This document shows, one piece after another, positions 51,018-60,875 of a stretch of DNA of 64,000 bases. How positions within the stretch are numbered: the stretch's first letter is position 1; every line of letters begins with the position of its first letter. Location: contig NZ_CP063196.1 of the NCBI RefSeq assembly GCF_003574835.2, forward strand, positions 1,922,001 through 1,986,000, written 5' to 3'. Source of the stretch: Thermobifida halotolerans. GTDB taxonomy: Bacteria; Actinomycetota; Actinomycetes; Streptosporangiales; Streptosporangiaceae. Below the pieces are notes generated by a model. That model saw nothing but the letters and a program-made list of their open reading frames with translations, had not been told where the DNA came from and did not search any database. The position numbers and the translations under genes were made by a program.

Positions 51018-51992
51018 TCAGACGACACCCTCGGGAGTGGCGCCCTCGATCGGCACCGCGTCGGCGGTGAGCCGGTCGATTGCGGCGAGGTCCTCGGCGG
51101 TGAGGGTGGTCTCCGCCGCGGCGAGGCTGTTGTCGATGTTGTGGAGGTTGCGCGCTCCGACGATCGCCACGTGCACGCCGGGCTGCGCCAGCACCCACGC
51201 GATCGCCAGTTGGCTGACCGTGAGCCCTCCGGCCCCCGCCAACTCCGCCAGCCGGTCGACGACCGCGAGGTTGTGGCGCAGTGTCTCACCGCGGAACGCC
51301 GAGGAGTGCGCGCGCCAGTCGCCGGGCCCGAACGCGGTGTCCGCCGTCATGCGGCCGGTGAGCAGTCCGCTGGCCAGGGGGCTGTAGGCCAGCACTCCGA
51401 TGTCGTGCTTGCGGGCATAGGGCAGGATCTCGTCCTCGACCCCACGGCGGAACAGGTGGTACGGCGGTTGCAGCGTCTCGACCGGGCGGAGGGAGTCGAG
51501 GGCGGCCAACTGGGCGGCGTCGTGGTTGGACACGCCGACGTGGCGGACCTTGCCCTCGTCGACCAGTTCCTGGAGGGCGGCGGCGGTCTCCTCCGCCGGG
51601 GTCGCCGGGTCGGGCCAGTGCACCTGGTAGAGGTCGATGTGGTCGACGCCGAGAGCACGCAGGCTGGACTCGGCGCCCTGCCGCAGCCAGGCGCGCCGGG
51701 CGTCGCGCGGGCGGTCGGGATTCGTGGTGAGGCCTCCCTTGGTGGCGATCACCAGGCTGTCCCGGTCGCGGCGGAGTTCGTCGCGCAGCGCCGCGCCCAG
51801 CACCCGCTCCGCCTGTCCGAACCCGTAGGCCTGCGCGGTGTCGAAGAGGTTCACGCCGAGTTCGCGGGCGCGCCGGACGGCCCGCACCGCGTCCCGTTCG
51901 TCGAAGAACCCCCAGTCCCCGCCGAACTGCCAGGTCCCGAAGGCGATCCGGGAGACGTCCAGACCTGTCCTGCCCAACAAGGTGTAGCGCAT
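51018..51992 (-). CDS. Aldo/keto reductase
   Basis: A protein of 324 aa from the ATG at 51992 (RYTLLGRTGLDVSRIAFGTWQFGG). The catalytic tetrad is visible: Asp and Tyr in NLFDTAQAYGFGQAE, Lys in LVIATKGG, and His in LYQVHWPDP. The NADPH site SNHDAAQL and the C-terminal AIVGARNLHNIDNSLAA are typical. It reduces aldehydes or keto sugars in the cytosol. It lies alone between the GH106 and GH3 genes, on the same strand as both, but the gaps (over 200 bp) argue against one operon. Confidence 0.93.
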   Translation of the reverse strand: MRYTLLGRTGLDVSRIAFGTWQFGGDWGFFDERDAVRAVRRARELGVNLFDTAQAYGFGQAERVLGAALRDELRRDRDSLVIATKGGLTTNPDRPRDARRAWLRQGAESSLRALGVDHIDLYQVHWPDPATPAEETAAALQELVDEGKVRHVGVSNHDAAQLAALDSLRPVETLQPPYHLFRRGVEDEILPYARKHDIGVLAYSPLASGLLTGRMTADTAFGPGDWRAHSSAFRGETLRHNLAVVDRLAELAGAGGLTVSQLAIAWVLAQPGVHVAIVGARNLHNIDNSLAAAETTLTAEDLAAIDRLTADAVPIEGATPEGVV

Positions 51993-52235
51993 ACCTCCAT
52001 GACAGCCCACCGGCGGTCATCCGCCGGCAAGGCGCACCACCTCCAGGCCCCCAGGAAGGACAAAAGGTGGACAACCGGACGCGAGAGTGCCGCCCCGGCC
52101 GGTGAGCCGGAACACGGCGCACCGGGGTGAAGGCCACCTGGAGCTTCCCCGGCCTCCGTCTCTCGGCACCGGCTGGAGGCTCCACCGCCCCGCGCGGAAC
52201 CCGTGGGGCGGGCGGTGGCCCCGACGCCCTCGGGG

Positions 52236-54482
52236 TCACTCCGACCGGGGTGACCCGCTGAGCTCCATCAACTGCTCGAGCCGCTCCGCCGGGATGTCGA
52301 CACCGGTGAAACTCAGGAACTGCCGCAGCGGCATCGAGGCGACCATCGTGAGGAGGTCCTCGCTCTGCTCCGCCTGGCGGGCCTGCTCCTCGCCCATTCC
52401 GGCGGTCAGGCTCTCCAGGAACGCCAGGCCGACGACGGGATGGGAGAACCACTCCCCCACGGTGGAGTCGAGTGAGAGCACCTGCGCGACGGCGTCGCCG
52501 GTCAGGGTGACGGTCGCCTCGGCGGCGACGTGCGAGGCGTCCTGGCCCACCTGGATCCGGTACTCGCCCGGAGCGACGACCCACCGGCCGAGTTCGATGT
52601 CGTAGTAGGCGAAGGCGCGGCGGTCCAACGGCATCTCGACCGTCCGGCTCTCCCCCGGTTCCAGCGCCACCTTCGCGAAGGCGCGCAGTTCGCGGGCCGG
52701 ACGGCGCACCGGACCGGCGGCGGTGGCGACATAGACCTGGACCACGTGCTTTCCGGCCCGCCGCCCCGTGTTCGCCACGGTGACCTCGGCGACCGCGGTG
52801 TCGTCCCCGGTGACCGTGACCTCCAGGTCGCGGGTGGCGAAGGTCGTGTAGCTGAGCCCGTGGCCGAAGGGGTAGCGCACCGGCCGCTCCACGGTCTCGT
52901 AGTAGCGGTAGCCGACCATGACGCCCTCGCCGTAGCGGACGTGGCCCTGCTCTCCGGGGAAGTTGAGGTGGGCGGGGGTGTCTCGCAGCCGCAGCGGGAT
53001 GCTCTCCGCCAGGCGTCCGGACGGGTTGGCGACCCCGAAGAGGAGGTCGGCGACCGCCGGGCCTCCGGCCTGCCCGAGCAGCCAGCACTCCAGGACGGCG
53101 TCCACCTCGTCGTGCCAGCCCTCCAGCGAGACGACGCCGCCGTTGGACAGCACGACGACGGTGCGCGGCGCCGCGGCGGCGACCGCGCGGATGAGTTCGA
53201 CCTGCTCGGCGGGCAACTCGATCGTCTCCCGGTCGAATCCCTCGGACTCCTGTGCCTCCCCGAGGCCCGCGAACACGACGGCGACCTCCGCCGCCGCGGC
53301 GGCGTCGACCGCGGAGCGCCGGAGGTCGGCCGCACCGCCGGAGCCGTCGGTGGTGAAACCCCGCTCGTAGTGGACGGTCCGGCCGCGGGACTCGGCCAGG
53401 GCGCGCAGGGCGTCGAGGGCGGTGTCGACTCGGGTGGGGTTGATGTGCGAACTTCCCCCGCCCTGGTAGCGCGGTGCGGCGGCGAACTCCCCGATGACCG
53501 CGATCGTGGAGAACCGGTCGAGCGGGAGCGTGTTCCGCTCGTTTCTGAGCAGGACCGGGCACTCGGCGGCGAGCTCGCGGGCGAGCGCGTGGTGGGCGTC
53601 GGCGTCGAAGCCGTCGGCGGGCGCGGCCCGTTCGGTCAGCTCGGCCACCCGGCGCGCGCTCCGGTCCACGAGCGCCCCGTCGAGCCGCCCCTCGCGGACG
53701 GCGTCGACGATCTGCCGGTCGGTGGCGCCCCCGCTGCCCGGCATCTCCAGGTCCAGGCCCGCGGCCAGTGCCGCGACGCGGTCGTTGACCGCGCCCCAGT
53801 CGGAGACGACCGCTCCGGTGAAACCCCACTCGTCCCGGAGCACCTCGGTCAGCAGCCAGTGGTGCTCGGAGGCGTAGACGCCGTTGACCCGGTTGTAGGA
53901 GCACATCACCGTCGCCGGTCGCGCCTGCGTCACCACGCGTTCGAACGCGGGCAGGTAGATCTCGCGCAGCGTGCGCTCGTCGACGTCCGCGCTGATCCGC
54001 ATCCGCTCGGTCTCCTGGTTGTTGGCCGCGAAGTGCTTCACCGAGGCGCCGGGGCCCTCCGCCTGGAGGGCGCGGACGTGCGCGGTGGCCAGCACCCCGC
54101 TCAGCAGCGGGTCCTCGGAGTAGTACTCGAAGTTGCGGCCGCACAGCGGGGAGCGTTTGATGTTCACGCCCGGTCCGAGCACCACCGCCACGCCGAGCGC
54201 CCGCGCCTCGCGGCCGAGGGCCGCGCCGAGCCGGGCGGCCACGTCCGGGTCCCAGCTCGAACCGACCGCGGCGGCCGGTGGGAAGCAGGTGGCCGGTTCG
54301 CTGTCGTTGATGCCGAGATGGTCCGTCTCCCCCGCCTGGCGGCGGATGCCGTGCGGGCCGTCGGTGAGGACGATCGAGGGGATCCCGGCCTCCTCGACCG
54401 CCTTGGTGGTCCAGAAGTCCCGTCCCGACAGCAGCGAGGCCTTCTGTTCGAGTGTCAGGGCGTCGAGGTCGATCCGCGCCAT
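52236..54482 (-). CDS. GH3 beta-glucosidase, cytoplasmic
   Basis: A protein of 748 aa from the ATG at 54482. There is no signal peptide. The GH3 N-domain has VLTDGPHGIRR, KHFAANNQE and VVSDWGAV, with D228 as the expected nucleophile. The C-domain has a GLGEAQESEGFDR loop that normally carries the acid/base. The fibronectin III-like domain starts near residue 570. The last 90 residues are a helical extension (SLTAGMGEEQARQAEQSEDL and after), as in long bacterial beta-glucosidases. It would split glucosides released or imported by the other enzymes in this window. No GAAACG-type operator is seen upstream. Confidence 0.92.
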   Translation of the reverse strand: MARIDLDALTLEQKASLLSGRDFWTTKAVEEAGIPSIVLTDGPHGIRRQAGETDHLGINDSEPATCFPPAAAVGSSWDPDVAARLGAALGREARALGVAVVLGPGVNIKRSPLCGRNFEYYSEDPLLSGVLATAHVRALQAEGPGASVKHFAANNQETERMRISADVDERTLREIYLPAFERVVTQARPATVMCSYNRVNGVYASEHHWLLTEVLRDEWGFTGAVVSDWGAVNDRVAALAAGLDLEMPGSGGATDRQIVDAVREGRLDGALVDRSARRVAELTERAAPADGFDADAHHALARELAAECPVLLRNERNTLPLDRFSTIAVIGEFAAAPRYQGGGSSHINPTRVDTALDALRALAESRGRTVHYERGFTTDGSGGAADLRRSAVDAAAAAEVAVVFAGLGEAQESEGFDRETIELPAEQVELIRAVAAAAPRTVVVLSNGGVVSLEGWHDEVDAVLECWLLGQAGGPAVADLLFGVANPSGRLAESIPLRLRDTPAHLNFPGEQGHVRYGEGVMVGYRYYETVERPVRYPFGHGLSYTTFATRDLEVTVTGDDTAVAEVTVANTGRRAGKHVVQVYVATAAGPVRRPARELRAFAKVALEPGESRTVEMPLDRRAFAYYDIELGRWVVAPGEYRIQVGQDASHVAAEATVTLTGDAVAQVLSLDSTVGEWFSHPVVGLAFLESLTAGMGEEQARQAEQSEDLLTMVASMPLRQFLSFTGVDIPAERLEQLMELSGSPRSE

Positions 54483-54574
54483 CAGCGGCTTCCTTCCTGG
54501 GTGGGTGCCAGTGCGTCGACGGGGTCCCCGGGGCCGTCAAGGCCGGGGGCCTGCGTTGGTCGCAATACCCGGGG

Positions 54575-54655
54575 GTTGCGATCCTCAGCCACCGGGACCA
54601 CCGCGCACCCGCATAGGGGTTGCGGTCCCCAGCCACCACGGAGGGTGGCTACCAC
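54575..54655 (-). CRISPR. CRISPR-like repeat remnant, locus 1
   Basis: A 37-bp unit at 54619-54655 has an internal palindrome (AGCCACC...GGTGGCT) and on the minus strand ends in CCGCAAC. A shortened unit at 54575-54601 shares the first 19 bases and the final CCAC but lacks about 10 bp of the palindrome. The 17 bp between them is too short for a normal spacer. The same 37-bp unit with four differences is found at 62897-62933. No cas genes are in the window. The CRISPR reading is an inference from repeat shape plus the conserved flank. Confidence 0.45.
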
Positions 54656-54725
54656 AGTGTCTGAAGTGCGCAAACACCTCACTGCTCGGCGACACTCACG
54701 ACTCAGAAAGGAATGAGGGTTCTCA
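54656..54725 (-). repeat. Conserved leader-like flank, locus 1
   Basis: 70 bases next to the 37-bp unit are matched without gaps by 62934-63003 with about six differences. This is the position a CRISPR leader would occupy, upstream of the first repeat on the minus strand. Confidence 0.55.
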
Positions 54726-55117
54726 CTGATGTGTGAGTGTTCGGTTCTGCGGTGGGCGCGGGTTCTTTCCGGAGAAACCGGGGAAGGACGAGGCATTCCA
54801 CCCCGGCCGTCCGGAGCGGGCCACCACCGGCTGGCGGCGGCTGGTCGAGGCACCCCGGGCGCCGAGTCCGGGCGCGCTCTGCGGGCGGACCAGCGCCGAA
54901 GGAACACCGGCCACCCCCGGGGGCAGCACCTTGTAGTGCGGGGCCGCCTTGGAGGGTGCGGGTGGGTGGGGCCGTGTCCGGACTCGGCGCCAGGGCGCCT
55001 CGACCGGACATCGGCAGCCCGTGGTGGCCCGCTTCTGGAGGGTTCTGTGGAACGCCTCGGCCTCGCCGGAGGTGCGGCGGAATCGCATCCGCCGCGAACC
55101 CGGCTGTCAAACCTCGA
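54725..55117 (+). mobile_element. MITE-like element A (~393 bp)
   Basis: This element is homologous over its whole length, in inverted orientation, to 60484-60875. Its left end ACTGATGTGTGAGTGTTCG agrees at 15 of 19 positions with the end of the IS630 element at 60873-61837. It has no coding capacity. It separates the leader-like flank (ends 54725) from the duplicated block that starts at 55129, so it appears to have inserted into or beside an already duplicated unit. Confidence 0.75.
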
Positions 55118-55128
55118 CGAGACCAGCT

Positions 55129-55403
55129 CTCAAGCCCGAGGAAGCAAAGACCCCCGAACCAATGCGGACCCTGTTCGCTCCGTGCCGGCTCTCAGATTCC
55201 GTACACCGCTGACACCACGCGGCACGCCCCGACACTCGGCGGCACCCCGAAGCGCCGCCCCGATGCCGCAGCACCGGAAACACCCGCCCCGCCGCATGAC
55301 CGGCACTCCCCACTCCACCGGGGCTTCCGCCCTCATCCCCGCAGCACCTCCTCCCCCACTACCGAGGAGTCTTTCCCGTCCTCTCCTCAGCCTCCTCCGC
55401 GCC
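55129..55403 (+). repeat. Duplicated ~275-bp non-coding block, copy 1
   Basis: Nearly identical to 63149-63420 over most of its length, including a long run from GGAAGCAAAGACCCC through the GC-rich middle. There is no convincing frame. Together with the leader-like flank it defines a larger duplicated unit. The following bases up to the OsmC gene hold nothing recognisable. Confidence 0.85.
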
Positions 55404-55687
55404 GCGCACGTCCCCGCCACCAGCACCCGGCCGAACCAATATGTGCACGAAGAGCGGGGGCACGTCATGCAGCGTGTCGGCGGGCGGCCCACGTGAAGAG
55501 CGGTGCCGGTCCTCACCGCGCCCTGACCGGCAGCGCCGCCCGTTCGCGAGGCCTGGCCGCGCCCGGCCGCCGCAGGCGCTCGGGGGTCCCCGCCGCAAGC
55601 GGCGCTCCGTCCTGCGTACGCTCAAAAGGTCCTGAGCGGCGGCCCCGCCGCCGCGTCCCCCCTCCCCCCGACCAATCGGAGATCCCC

Positions 55688-56188
55688 GTGGCCAAGGAGC
55701 ACCACTACCGCGTCCAGCTCACCTGGACCGGCAACACCGGTACCGGCACCTCGTCCTACCGCGCCTACCTCCGCGACCACGAGGTGTCCGCCGAGGGCCG
55801 ACCGGCCATTCCCGGATCGTCCGACCCGGCCTTCCGGGGCGACCCCGCCCGGTGGAACCCCGAGCAGCTCCTGCTCGCCTCGCTCGCCCAGTGCCACATG
55901 CTCTGGTACCTGCACCTGGCCACCACCGCCGGGGTCACCGTCGTCGCCTACCGCGACGAGCCGACCGGCACCATGGTCGAGGAGGCTACGGGAGCAGGGC
56001 ACTTCAGCGAGGTCACCCTGCGACCCCGCGTCACCGTCGCCGACCCGGCGCAGGTCGAACTCGCCGAGAGCCTGCACGGACGCGTCGGGGAGTTCTGCTT
56101 CATCGCCCGGTCGGTGAACTTCCCCGTCCATCACCGGCCCGCCACCGACGCGACCGGAACCGCGGACTCCGGGACCCTCCACGACTGA
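55688..56188 (+). CDS. OsmC-family peroxiredoxin-like protein
   Basis: A protein of 166 aa from the GTG at 55688, preceded by GGAGATCCCC. It has AKEHHYRVQLTWTGNTG at the N-terminus. The two conserved Cys of the OsmC/Ohr fold lie in LASLAQCHMLWYLHLA and VGEFCFIARSVNFPV. It is a dimer that reduces organic hydroperoxides or has another thiol role in the cytosol. It stands alone, without a recognisable OhrR regulator nearby. Confidence 0.9.
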   Translation: MAKEHHYRVQLTWTGNTGTGTSSYRAYLRDHEVSAEGRPAIPGSSDPAFRGDPARWNPEQLLLASLAQCHMLWYLHLATTAGVTVVAYRDEPTGTMVEEATGAGHFSEVTLRPRVTVADPAQVELAESLHGRVGEFCFIARSVNFPVHHRPATDATGTADSGTLHD

Positions 56189-56455
56189 CGGCGACGGGAC
56201 GAGCAGGCGGCCGGTCCCCGTGGCCCCTCGGCGATTGCGGACAGTTTGCGACCGCTGTCCTTGAGAGGAGCCACACGGGCGCCGACACGGCAGCCCGGCC
56301 GTCGCTGCCTTCCGCTCCGCGGTCTGCGGGGGCTCCCCTGTCGACCTGCGGTCCCGGCCGGGGTCGCGAACCGGCTCGGCCGCCCGCACCTCGCCCCCGC
56401 CCCCGGCGCCCCGACGCGGCGCCGGGGGCGGACCACCGGCACCAAAGCCGCCCGC

Positions 56456-56608
56456 CTAGAAGCAGCAGCAGCCGGGGTGCCCCCGGAACAGGACGCACCG
56501 CGCGTCCAGGTAGTAGCGTGCGTCGCCGCTCTCGGGCCGGTCGCAGGGCGCGAGCAGACGGATCCTCGCCCCCGCTTCCGAACGCCATTCGCAGCATCCA
56601 TGTCGCAC
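56456..56608 (-). CDS. Small Cys-rich ORF (50 aa)
   Basis: A GTG at 56608 opens RHGCCEWRSEAGARIRLL; the frame ends with RYYLDARCVLF and GHPGCCCF before TAG. Seven Cys are placed in two terminal clusters. GCGAGAGA lies 3 bases before the start, so the ribosome site is weak. It may be a metal-binding mini-protein or a peptide precursor, or chance in high-GC DNA. Clustered Cys and aromatic residues are unusual for a chance frame here. Confidence 0.35.
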   Translation of the reverse strand: MRHGCCEWRSEAGARIRLLAPCDRPESGDARYYLDARCVLFRGHPGCCCF

Positions 56609-56813
56609 TCTCTCGCAGCGCGTGTCCTTCCGCGGCGAAGCTCTCACACTGCGGCTGCGTGGTTCGGGTCCCGACCGCCCGCGCCGGACCGCTCCGGTCC
56701 CCTCGGCGGACGTGGTGCCGTGCCGGTCGCACGGGCCGCTTCCCCGCCGCGGGCGGTCGGCACCGCGGTGCTCCGAGGGCACAGGGTCTCCGGAGCACCG
56801 CGGCGGTGGGCGG

Positions 56814-58286
56814 TCACACGGTGGTCGTCCGCTGGTCGCGGAGCACGACGGGCATGAGCGCGAGCGCGATGACGGCCAGCGCCAGGTTGCCGACGAGCGC
56901 GGCGGTGAACGCGGTGGTGGAGACGGCCAGTCCCGCACCGGCGCCCAGGACGACCCCGAAGACCAGCCCCAGCACGGTGACGCCGAAGGACATGCCGATC
57001 TGTGTCGTGGTCTCCAGGACCCCGGAGGCCGCCCCGGCATCCCTCTGCGGCACGTTGGCGAGGACCGCGCCGAACAGCGGACTCACCCCCAGCCCCTCGC
57101 CGAAGCCGATGACCGCCAGCGCCGGGGCCATGATCCAGCCGCTGAGACCGGTGTCGAAGGCCAGCGCGCATCCCAGCAGCATCAGGGTTCCCGCGGCGTT
57201 GACGGCGTAGCCGAGGGTCAGCACCCTCATGCCGATGCGTTCCTGGATGCGGGGCGCCAGCAGTGAGGCGGCGACGAAGGCCACCGCGAGCGGGGTGAAG
57301 GTCAGGCCCGCCACCAGCGGCGAGTACCCCATACCGCCCTGCAGGTGCAGGGTCAGCACGAAGAACAGTCCGGCGTTTCCCGCGAAGAACGCCAGCGCGA
57401 GGACGTTGCCCCCGGCGAAGCCCGGCAGTCGGAACAGCGACGGGGGCACCAGGGGGTCCCCGCCGATCGCGGCAAGGCGGCGCTCCCAGAGGGTGAAGGC
57501 GACGAAGCAGGGGACGGACAGGGCCAGCATGCCCCAGGCCCACAGCGGCCATCCGGCGGCCTGCCCCTCCACCAGGGGGATGGACACCAGCAGCAGCGCG
57601 GTGCTGAGCAGCGCGACACCGCGCAGGTCGAGGCTGGGGCGCACGGTGCCGCGCGCGGCGGGCAGGACCGCGGCGGCTATGAGGAGCGTGGCCGCACCGA
57701 TGGGGATGTTGATCAGGAAGATCGGACGCCAGGACAGTCCGAACAGGTCCGCGCTGACCAGTGCCCCGCCGACGAGCTGGCCGGCGACGGAGGCCAGGCC
57801 GATGGTGGCGCCGAAGATCGAGAAGGCGCGGGCCTGGGCTTTTCCGGTGAACGCGGTCTGCAGCACCGACAGCACCTGCGGGTAGAACAGGGCCGCGCCT
57901 GCGGCCTGCACGACGCGGGCGGCGATGAGGAGTTCGGGCGAAGGCGCCAGTCCGCACGCCAGCGAGGCCGCGGTGAACAGCGCCAGGCCCGCCAGGTACA
58001 TCCGGCGGTAGCCGAACAGGTCGCCCAGGCGTCCTCCCGTGACCAGCAGCAGTCCGTAGACAAGGACGTAGCCGGCGACGGCGAGTTCGATCTGGGCGTA
58101 ACTGGCGTCCAGGTCGGCACGGATCGACGGTATGGCGACGTTGACGATGAACGAGTCCATGATCGCGATGAACGTGCCGGCCATGACGGCGAACAGTGTC
58201 CACCTCTGGCGGGTGGACGGCTCCGTCTCTCTCGGCCGGGCGGCCGTGGTGGAGTCGGCCGTCGTGGAGGCGGTTGCTTCAGCCAC
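56814..58286 (-). CDS. MFS drug-efflux transporter (DHA2 / EmrB-QacA type)
   Basis: A protein of 490 aa. The GTG at 58286 has GAGGGGACG upstream. About 14 membrane helices are predicted. Motif D1 is AIMDSFIVNVAIPSI, motif A is GGRLGDLFGYRRMYL, and motif C is ASVAGQLVGGALV. SGVLETTTQIGMSFGVTVLG lies near the C-terminus. It is a proton-coupled exporter of amphiphilic compounds. It is divergent from a LysR gene, its likely regulator. Confidence 0.92.
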   Translation of the reverse strand: MAEATASTTADSTTAARPRETEPSTRQRWTLFAVMAGTFIAIMDSFIVNVAIPSIRADLDASYAQIELAVAGYVLVYGLLLVTGGRLGDLFGYRRMYLAGLALFTAASLACGLAPSPELLIAARVVQAAGAALFYPQVLSVLQTAFTGKAQARAFSIFGATIGLASVAGQLVGGALVSADLFGLSWRPIFLINIPIGAATLLIAAAVLPAARGTVRPSLDLRGVALLSTALLLVSIPLVEGQAAGWPLWAWGMLALSVPCFVAFTLWERRLAAIGGDPLVPPSLFRLPGFAGGNVLALAFFAGNAGLFFVLTLHLQGGMGYSPLVAGLTFTPLAVAFVAASLLAPRIQERIGMRVLTLGYAVNAAGTLMLLGCALAFDTGLSGWIMAPALAVIGFGEGLGVSPLFGAVLANVPQRDAGAASGVLETTTQIGMSFGVTVLGLVFGVVLGAGAGLAVSTTAFTAALVGNLALAVIALALMPVVLRDQRTTTV

Positions 58287-58422
58287 AGGAATTCGTCCCC
58301 TCGTGGAAAGTCTCTCGGAAGAATCGGATCACCGGGGCTCCTCCACTGTGTCGACGATTCCGGTGTGGAACAATGGCGGATCGTGAAAGCAGCGATAAGC
58401 CGGGGCAATTCTTGGGAAGACG

Positions 58423-59352
58423 ATGCTGGATCTGCGTGAGATCGAGGCGTTTCTTGCCGTCGCCGAGGAGCTGCATTTCGGACGCGCGGCCGAACGGCTG
58501 CAGATTTCCCAGCCCCGCATCAGCCAGCTCGTGAAGACGCTGGAGCGCCGTATCGGTGCGGCGCTGTTCGTCCGTTCCAGTCGGCGCGTCGACCTGACGC
58601 CGCTGGGCAGGCAGGTCCACGAGGAGATCGCGCCCGCCTACCGCCAGTTGCAGGGTGCGGTGCACCGGGCCCGTGACACCGCCCGCGGCGTCGAGGGCGT
58701 GCTGCGCGTCGGCTTCCTCGGTTCGGCGGCCAACGAGTTGACCCCGCGGATCCTGTCCGCCTTCCGCACCCGCCACCCCGGCTGCGAGGTGGTGATGGTG
58801 GAGGCGCACTTCGCCGATCCGCTCGGTCCGCTGCGCCGCGGCGAGGTCGACCTCCTGTTCACCCGGCTGCCGGTACAGGAACCGGACCTGGTGGTCGGTC
58901 CGGTCGTGGTACGCGAACCCCGCATGCTCGCGGTGAGTGCCACCCATCCCTTCGCCGGACAGGAGCGGGCCAGCCTGGAGGACCTGGCCCGCGACCGGGT
59001 CTTCGCCGTGGCCACCCCCGCCCCGGCCTACTGGTGGGACTTCCACGTTCCGCCCGTCACGCCCAGCGGGCGTGCCGTGGAACGCGGCCCGGCGGTGGCG
59101 ACCTTCCAGGAACTGCTGGCGCATATCGCCGCCGGACACGGCATCTCCCCGGTCGCGGCCTCCGTCGCCCGCTACTACGGCCGGCCCGACATCGTCTACG
59201 TCCCCATGCCCGACGCGCCGCACACCGAGGTGGCACTGGTCTGGCGCGCCCAGGACGTGACCGCGCGCGTCGAGGCGTTCATCCAGGTGACGGCCGACGC
59301 CGTCCGGCTCAACGGCGGACCCGCCGGTGCGGAGGAGGAGAAGGAGGACTGA
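58423..59352 (+). CDS. LysR-family regulator, divergent from MFS pump
   Basis: A protein of 309 aa from the ATG at 58423 (LDLREIEAFLAVAEELHFGRAAERLQISQPRISQLVKTLERRIG, the LysR HTH). The effector domain starts near residue 90 (GVLRVGFLGSAANELTPRIL). The last residues are acidic (AEEEKED). The 136-bp divergent spacer with the MFS gene should hold its operators. Confidence 0.92.
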   Translation: MLDLREIEAFLAVAEELHFGRAAERLQISQPRISQLVKTLERRIGAALFVRSSRRVDLTPLGRQVHEEIAPAYRQLQGAVHRARDTARGVEGVLRVGFLGSAANELTPRILSAFRTRHPGCEVVMVEAHFADPLGPLRRGEVDLLFTRLPVQEPDLVVGPVVVREPRMLAVSATHPFAGQERASLEDLARDRVFAVATPAPAYWWDFHVPPVTPSGRAVERGPAVATFQELLAHIAAGHGISPVAASVARYYGRPDIVYVPMPDAPHTEVALVWRAQDVTARVEAFIQVTADAVRLNGGPAGAEEEKED

Positions 59353-59355
59353 CAC

Positions 59356-59401
59356 GGACCGCCCGCCCTCTCGCGGCGGGGAGGCGGGAGGCGGGCGGTC
59401 C
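59356..59401. terminator. Hairpin terminator
   Basis: A perfect 12-bp stem (59356-59367 with 59390-59401) lies 4 bases after the LysR stop. It also faces the convergent IS701 remnant. Confidence 0.75.
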
Positions 59402-59410
59402 GACCCGGGG

Positions 59411-60483
59411 TCACAGGGGCGACAGCACGGCCTGTCTGCACAGCAGGTCGTAGGCGTAGGCCGCTGACACGAGGGTCATGTGGTGGTGCCAGCCGGGGAA
59501 GGAGCGTCCCTCGAAGTCCCGCAACCCGAACCTCTCCTCGGTCGGGTTGCGGTTGCGGCTGCTGTCGGTGTGCTGGACGGCGAGGGCGAAGACCTCGCCC
59601 ACTCGGTCGTAGGGGAGATTGGTGAGCCAGTACCGGGTCAGGTGGGGATCGTTCTGGGGGGAGGCCGCGACCAGGCGGAGGCGGGAGGGGAACGGGTCGC
59701 TCCTGGTCCTGACCGGCCGGTGCACGACGCAACTGGCGACGTGGTACTGCTGCTGTCCGCCTCCTTCCGGGACCGGGACCGTCTGGCGCCACAGTTCGTA
59801 ACCGGACCGGATGCGGTGGCGGACGGTCGTGGTCCTGGTGGGGCCCGGCCGCTCGGCCGGGCGGCCTGCCTCGGCTCCCCTGGCGGGGGCCGCGAGGGCG
59901 ATCTCCGCCGTGTCGCCCACCTCGACCAGGAACTGCAGGCCGCGTCCGAGGAGACCGCTGATCAGCGAGTCGGAGTCGGGGGTGCAGTGCAGGTCCGCGA
60001 TCACGGGTACGGGAGGAAGCCCCCAGTCACGGGCGACCGTGTCCGTGAGGTCGAGGATGTGCGCCCAGACGGGCATCTTGGTGACGCCGTCGGGGATTTT
60101 GGCCCTGCTGCGGCGCTGCTGGTCGCCCAGCCACGCGTCGGGGATCAGCAGGCGCCAGTCCGCGGGGACGGCCCCCTGGTCGGTTGCCAGGTAGAGGCCG
60201 ACGCCCACCTGGCAGTTGATGGTCTTTCCGGCGTGGGGGATGAACCGTTTGGCGACCCCCACGGAGTGGCAGCCGCGTTTGGGAATGATGGCGTTGTCGA
60301 TGACCCAGGCGCTCACCTCCGTGCGGGAGTCGACGTATTCGGCGATGGCCCTGCGAATCTCCGGCCACTCCCACGGACTCTGGTTGATGAACTGCTGAAC
60401 GGACTGGACCGCCGCTACCGGGTCGGCTTCGCCGGAACTGGCCACGATCTTGCGGACCGTTTTCTTTCCCTGGACACTCACTG
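59411..60483 (-). pseudogene. IS701-family transposase, N-terminally truncated
   Basis: The frame from 60483 to the stop at 59411 encodes an IS701 DDE transposase without its first part: VQGKKTVRKIV, INQSPWEWPEIRRAIAEYV, AWVIDNAIIPKRG (first catalytic Asp), then PVIADLHCTPDSDS and SFPGWHHHMTLVSAAYAYDLL at the end. The usual N-terminal 50-60 residues are missing. The break coincides with the edge of MITE-like element B. The frame stays open into the element, so a fused N-terminus is possible but meaningless. Confidence 0.87.
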
Positions 60484-60875
60484 ATCGAGGTTTGATGGTC
60501 GGGTTCGCCGCGGATGCGGTTCCGCCGCACCCCCGGCGAGGCCGAGGCATTCCACAGAACCCTCCAGAAGCGGGCCACCACGGGGTGCCGATGTCCGGTC
60601 GAGGCGCCCTGGCGCCGAGTCCGGACACGGTCCCACCCTCCCGCGCCCTCGGAGACGGTCCCGCACCACGGAGAAACCGGCCCGGGGCGACCGGTGTCCC
60701 CGCCCCTCATCCGCCTGTGGAGGCGCGCCCGGACTCGGCGCCCGGGGGCGCCTCGACCAGGCACGGCCAACCCGTGGGGCCCGCCCCGGACGGCCGGTGC
60801 GGAATGCCTCACCTTCCCCCGAACTCTCCGCGAAGACCCCGCGCCCACCGCAGAACCGAACACTCACACCTCACT
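60484..60875 (-). mobile_element. MITE-like element B (~392 bp), inverted relative to A
   Basis: It is homologous to 54725-55117 end to end in opposite orientation. The ends ATCGAGGTTTGATGGTCGG (60484-60502) and the complement of 60857-60875 resemble the IS630 terminal repeat at 14-15 of 19 positions. It abuts the IS701 remnant on one side and shares its last three bases with the IS630 end on the other. Confidence 0.75.

Noticed and set aside
54483-54574. LacI-type operator upstream of the cytoplasmic GH3 gene
   Set aside because: No GAAACG-type palindrome is present, so I did not include this gene in the proposed regulon.
51286-54639. 1117-codon minus-strand frame across the AKR and GH3 genes
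   Set aside because: It spans two real genes in a different frame and the intergenic gap between them, with no protein-like features.
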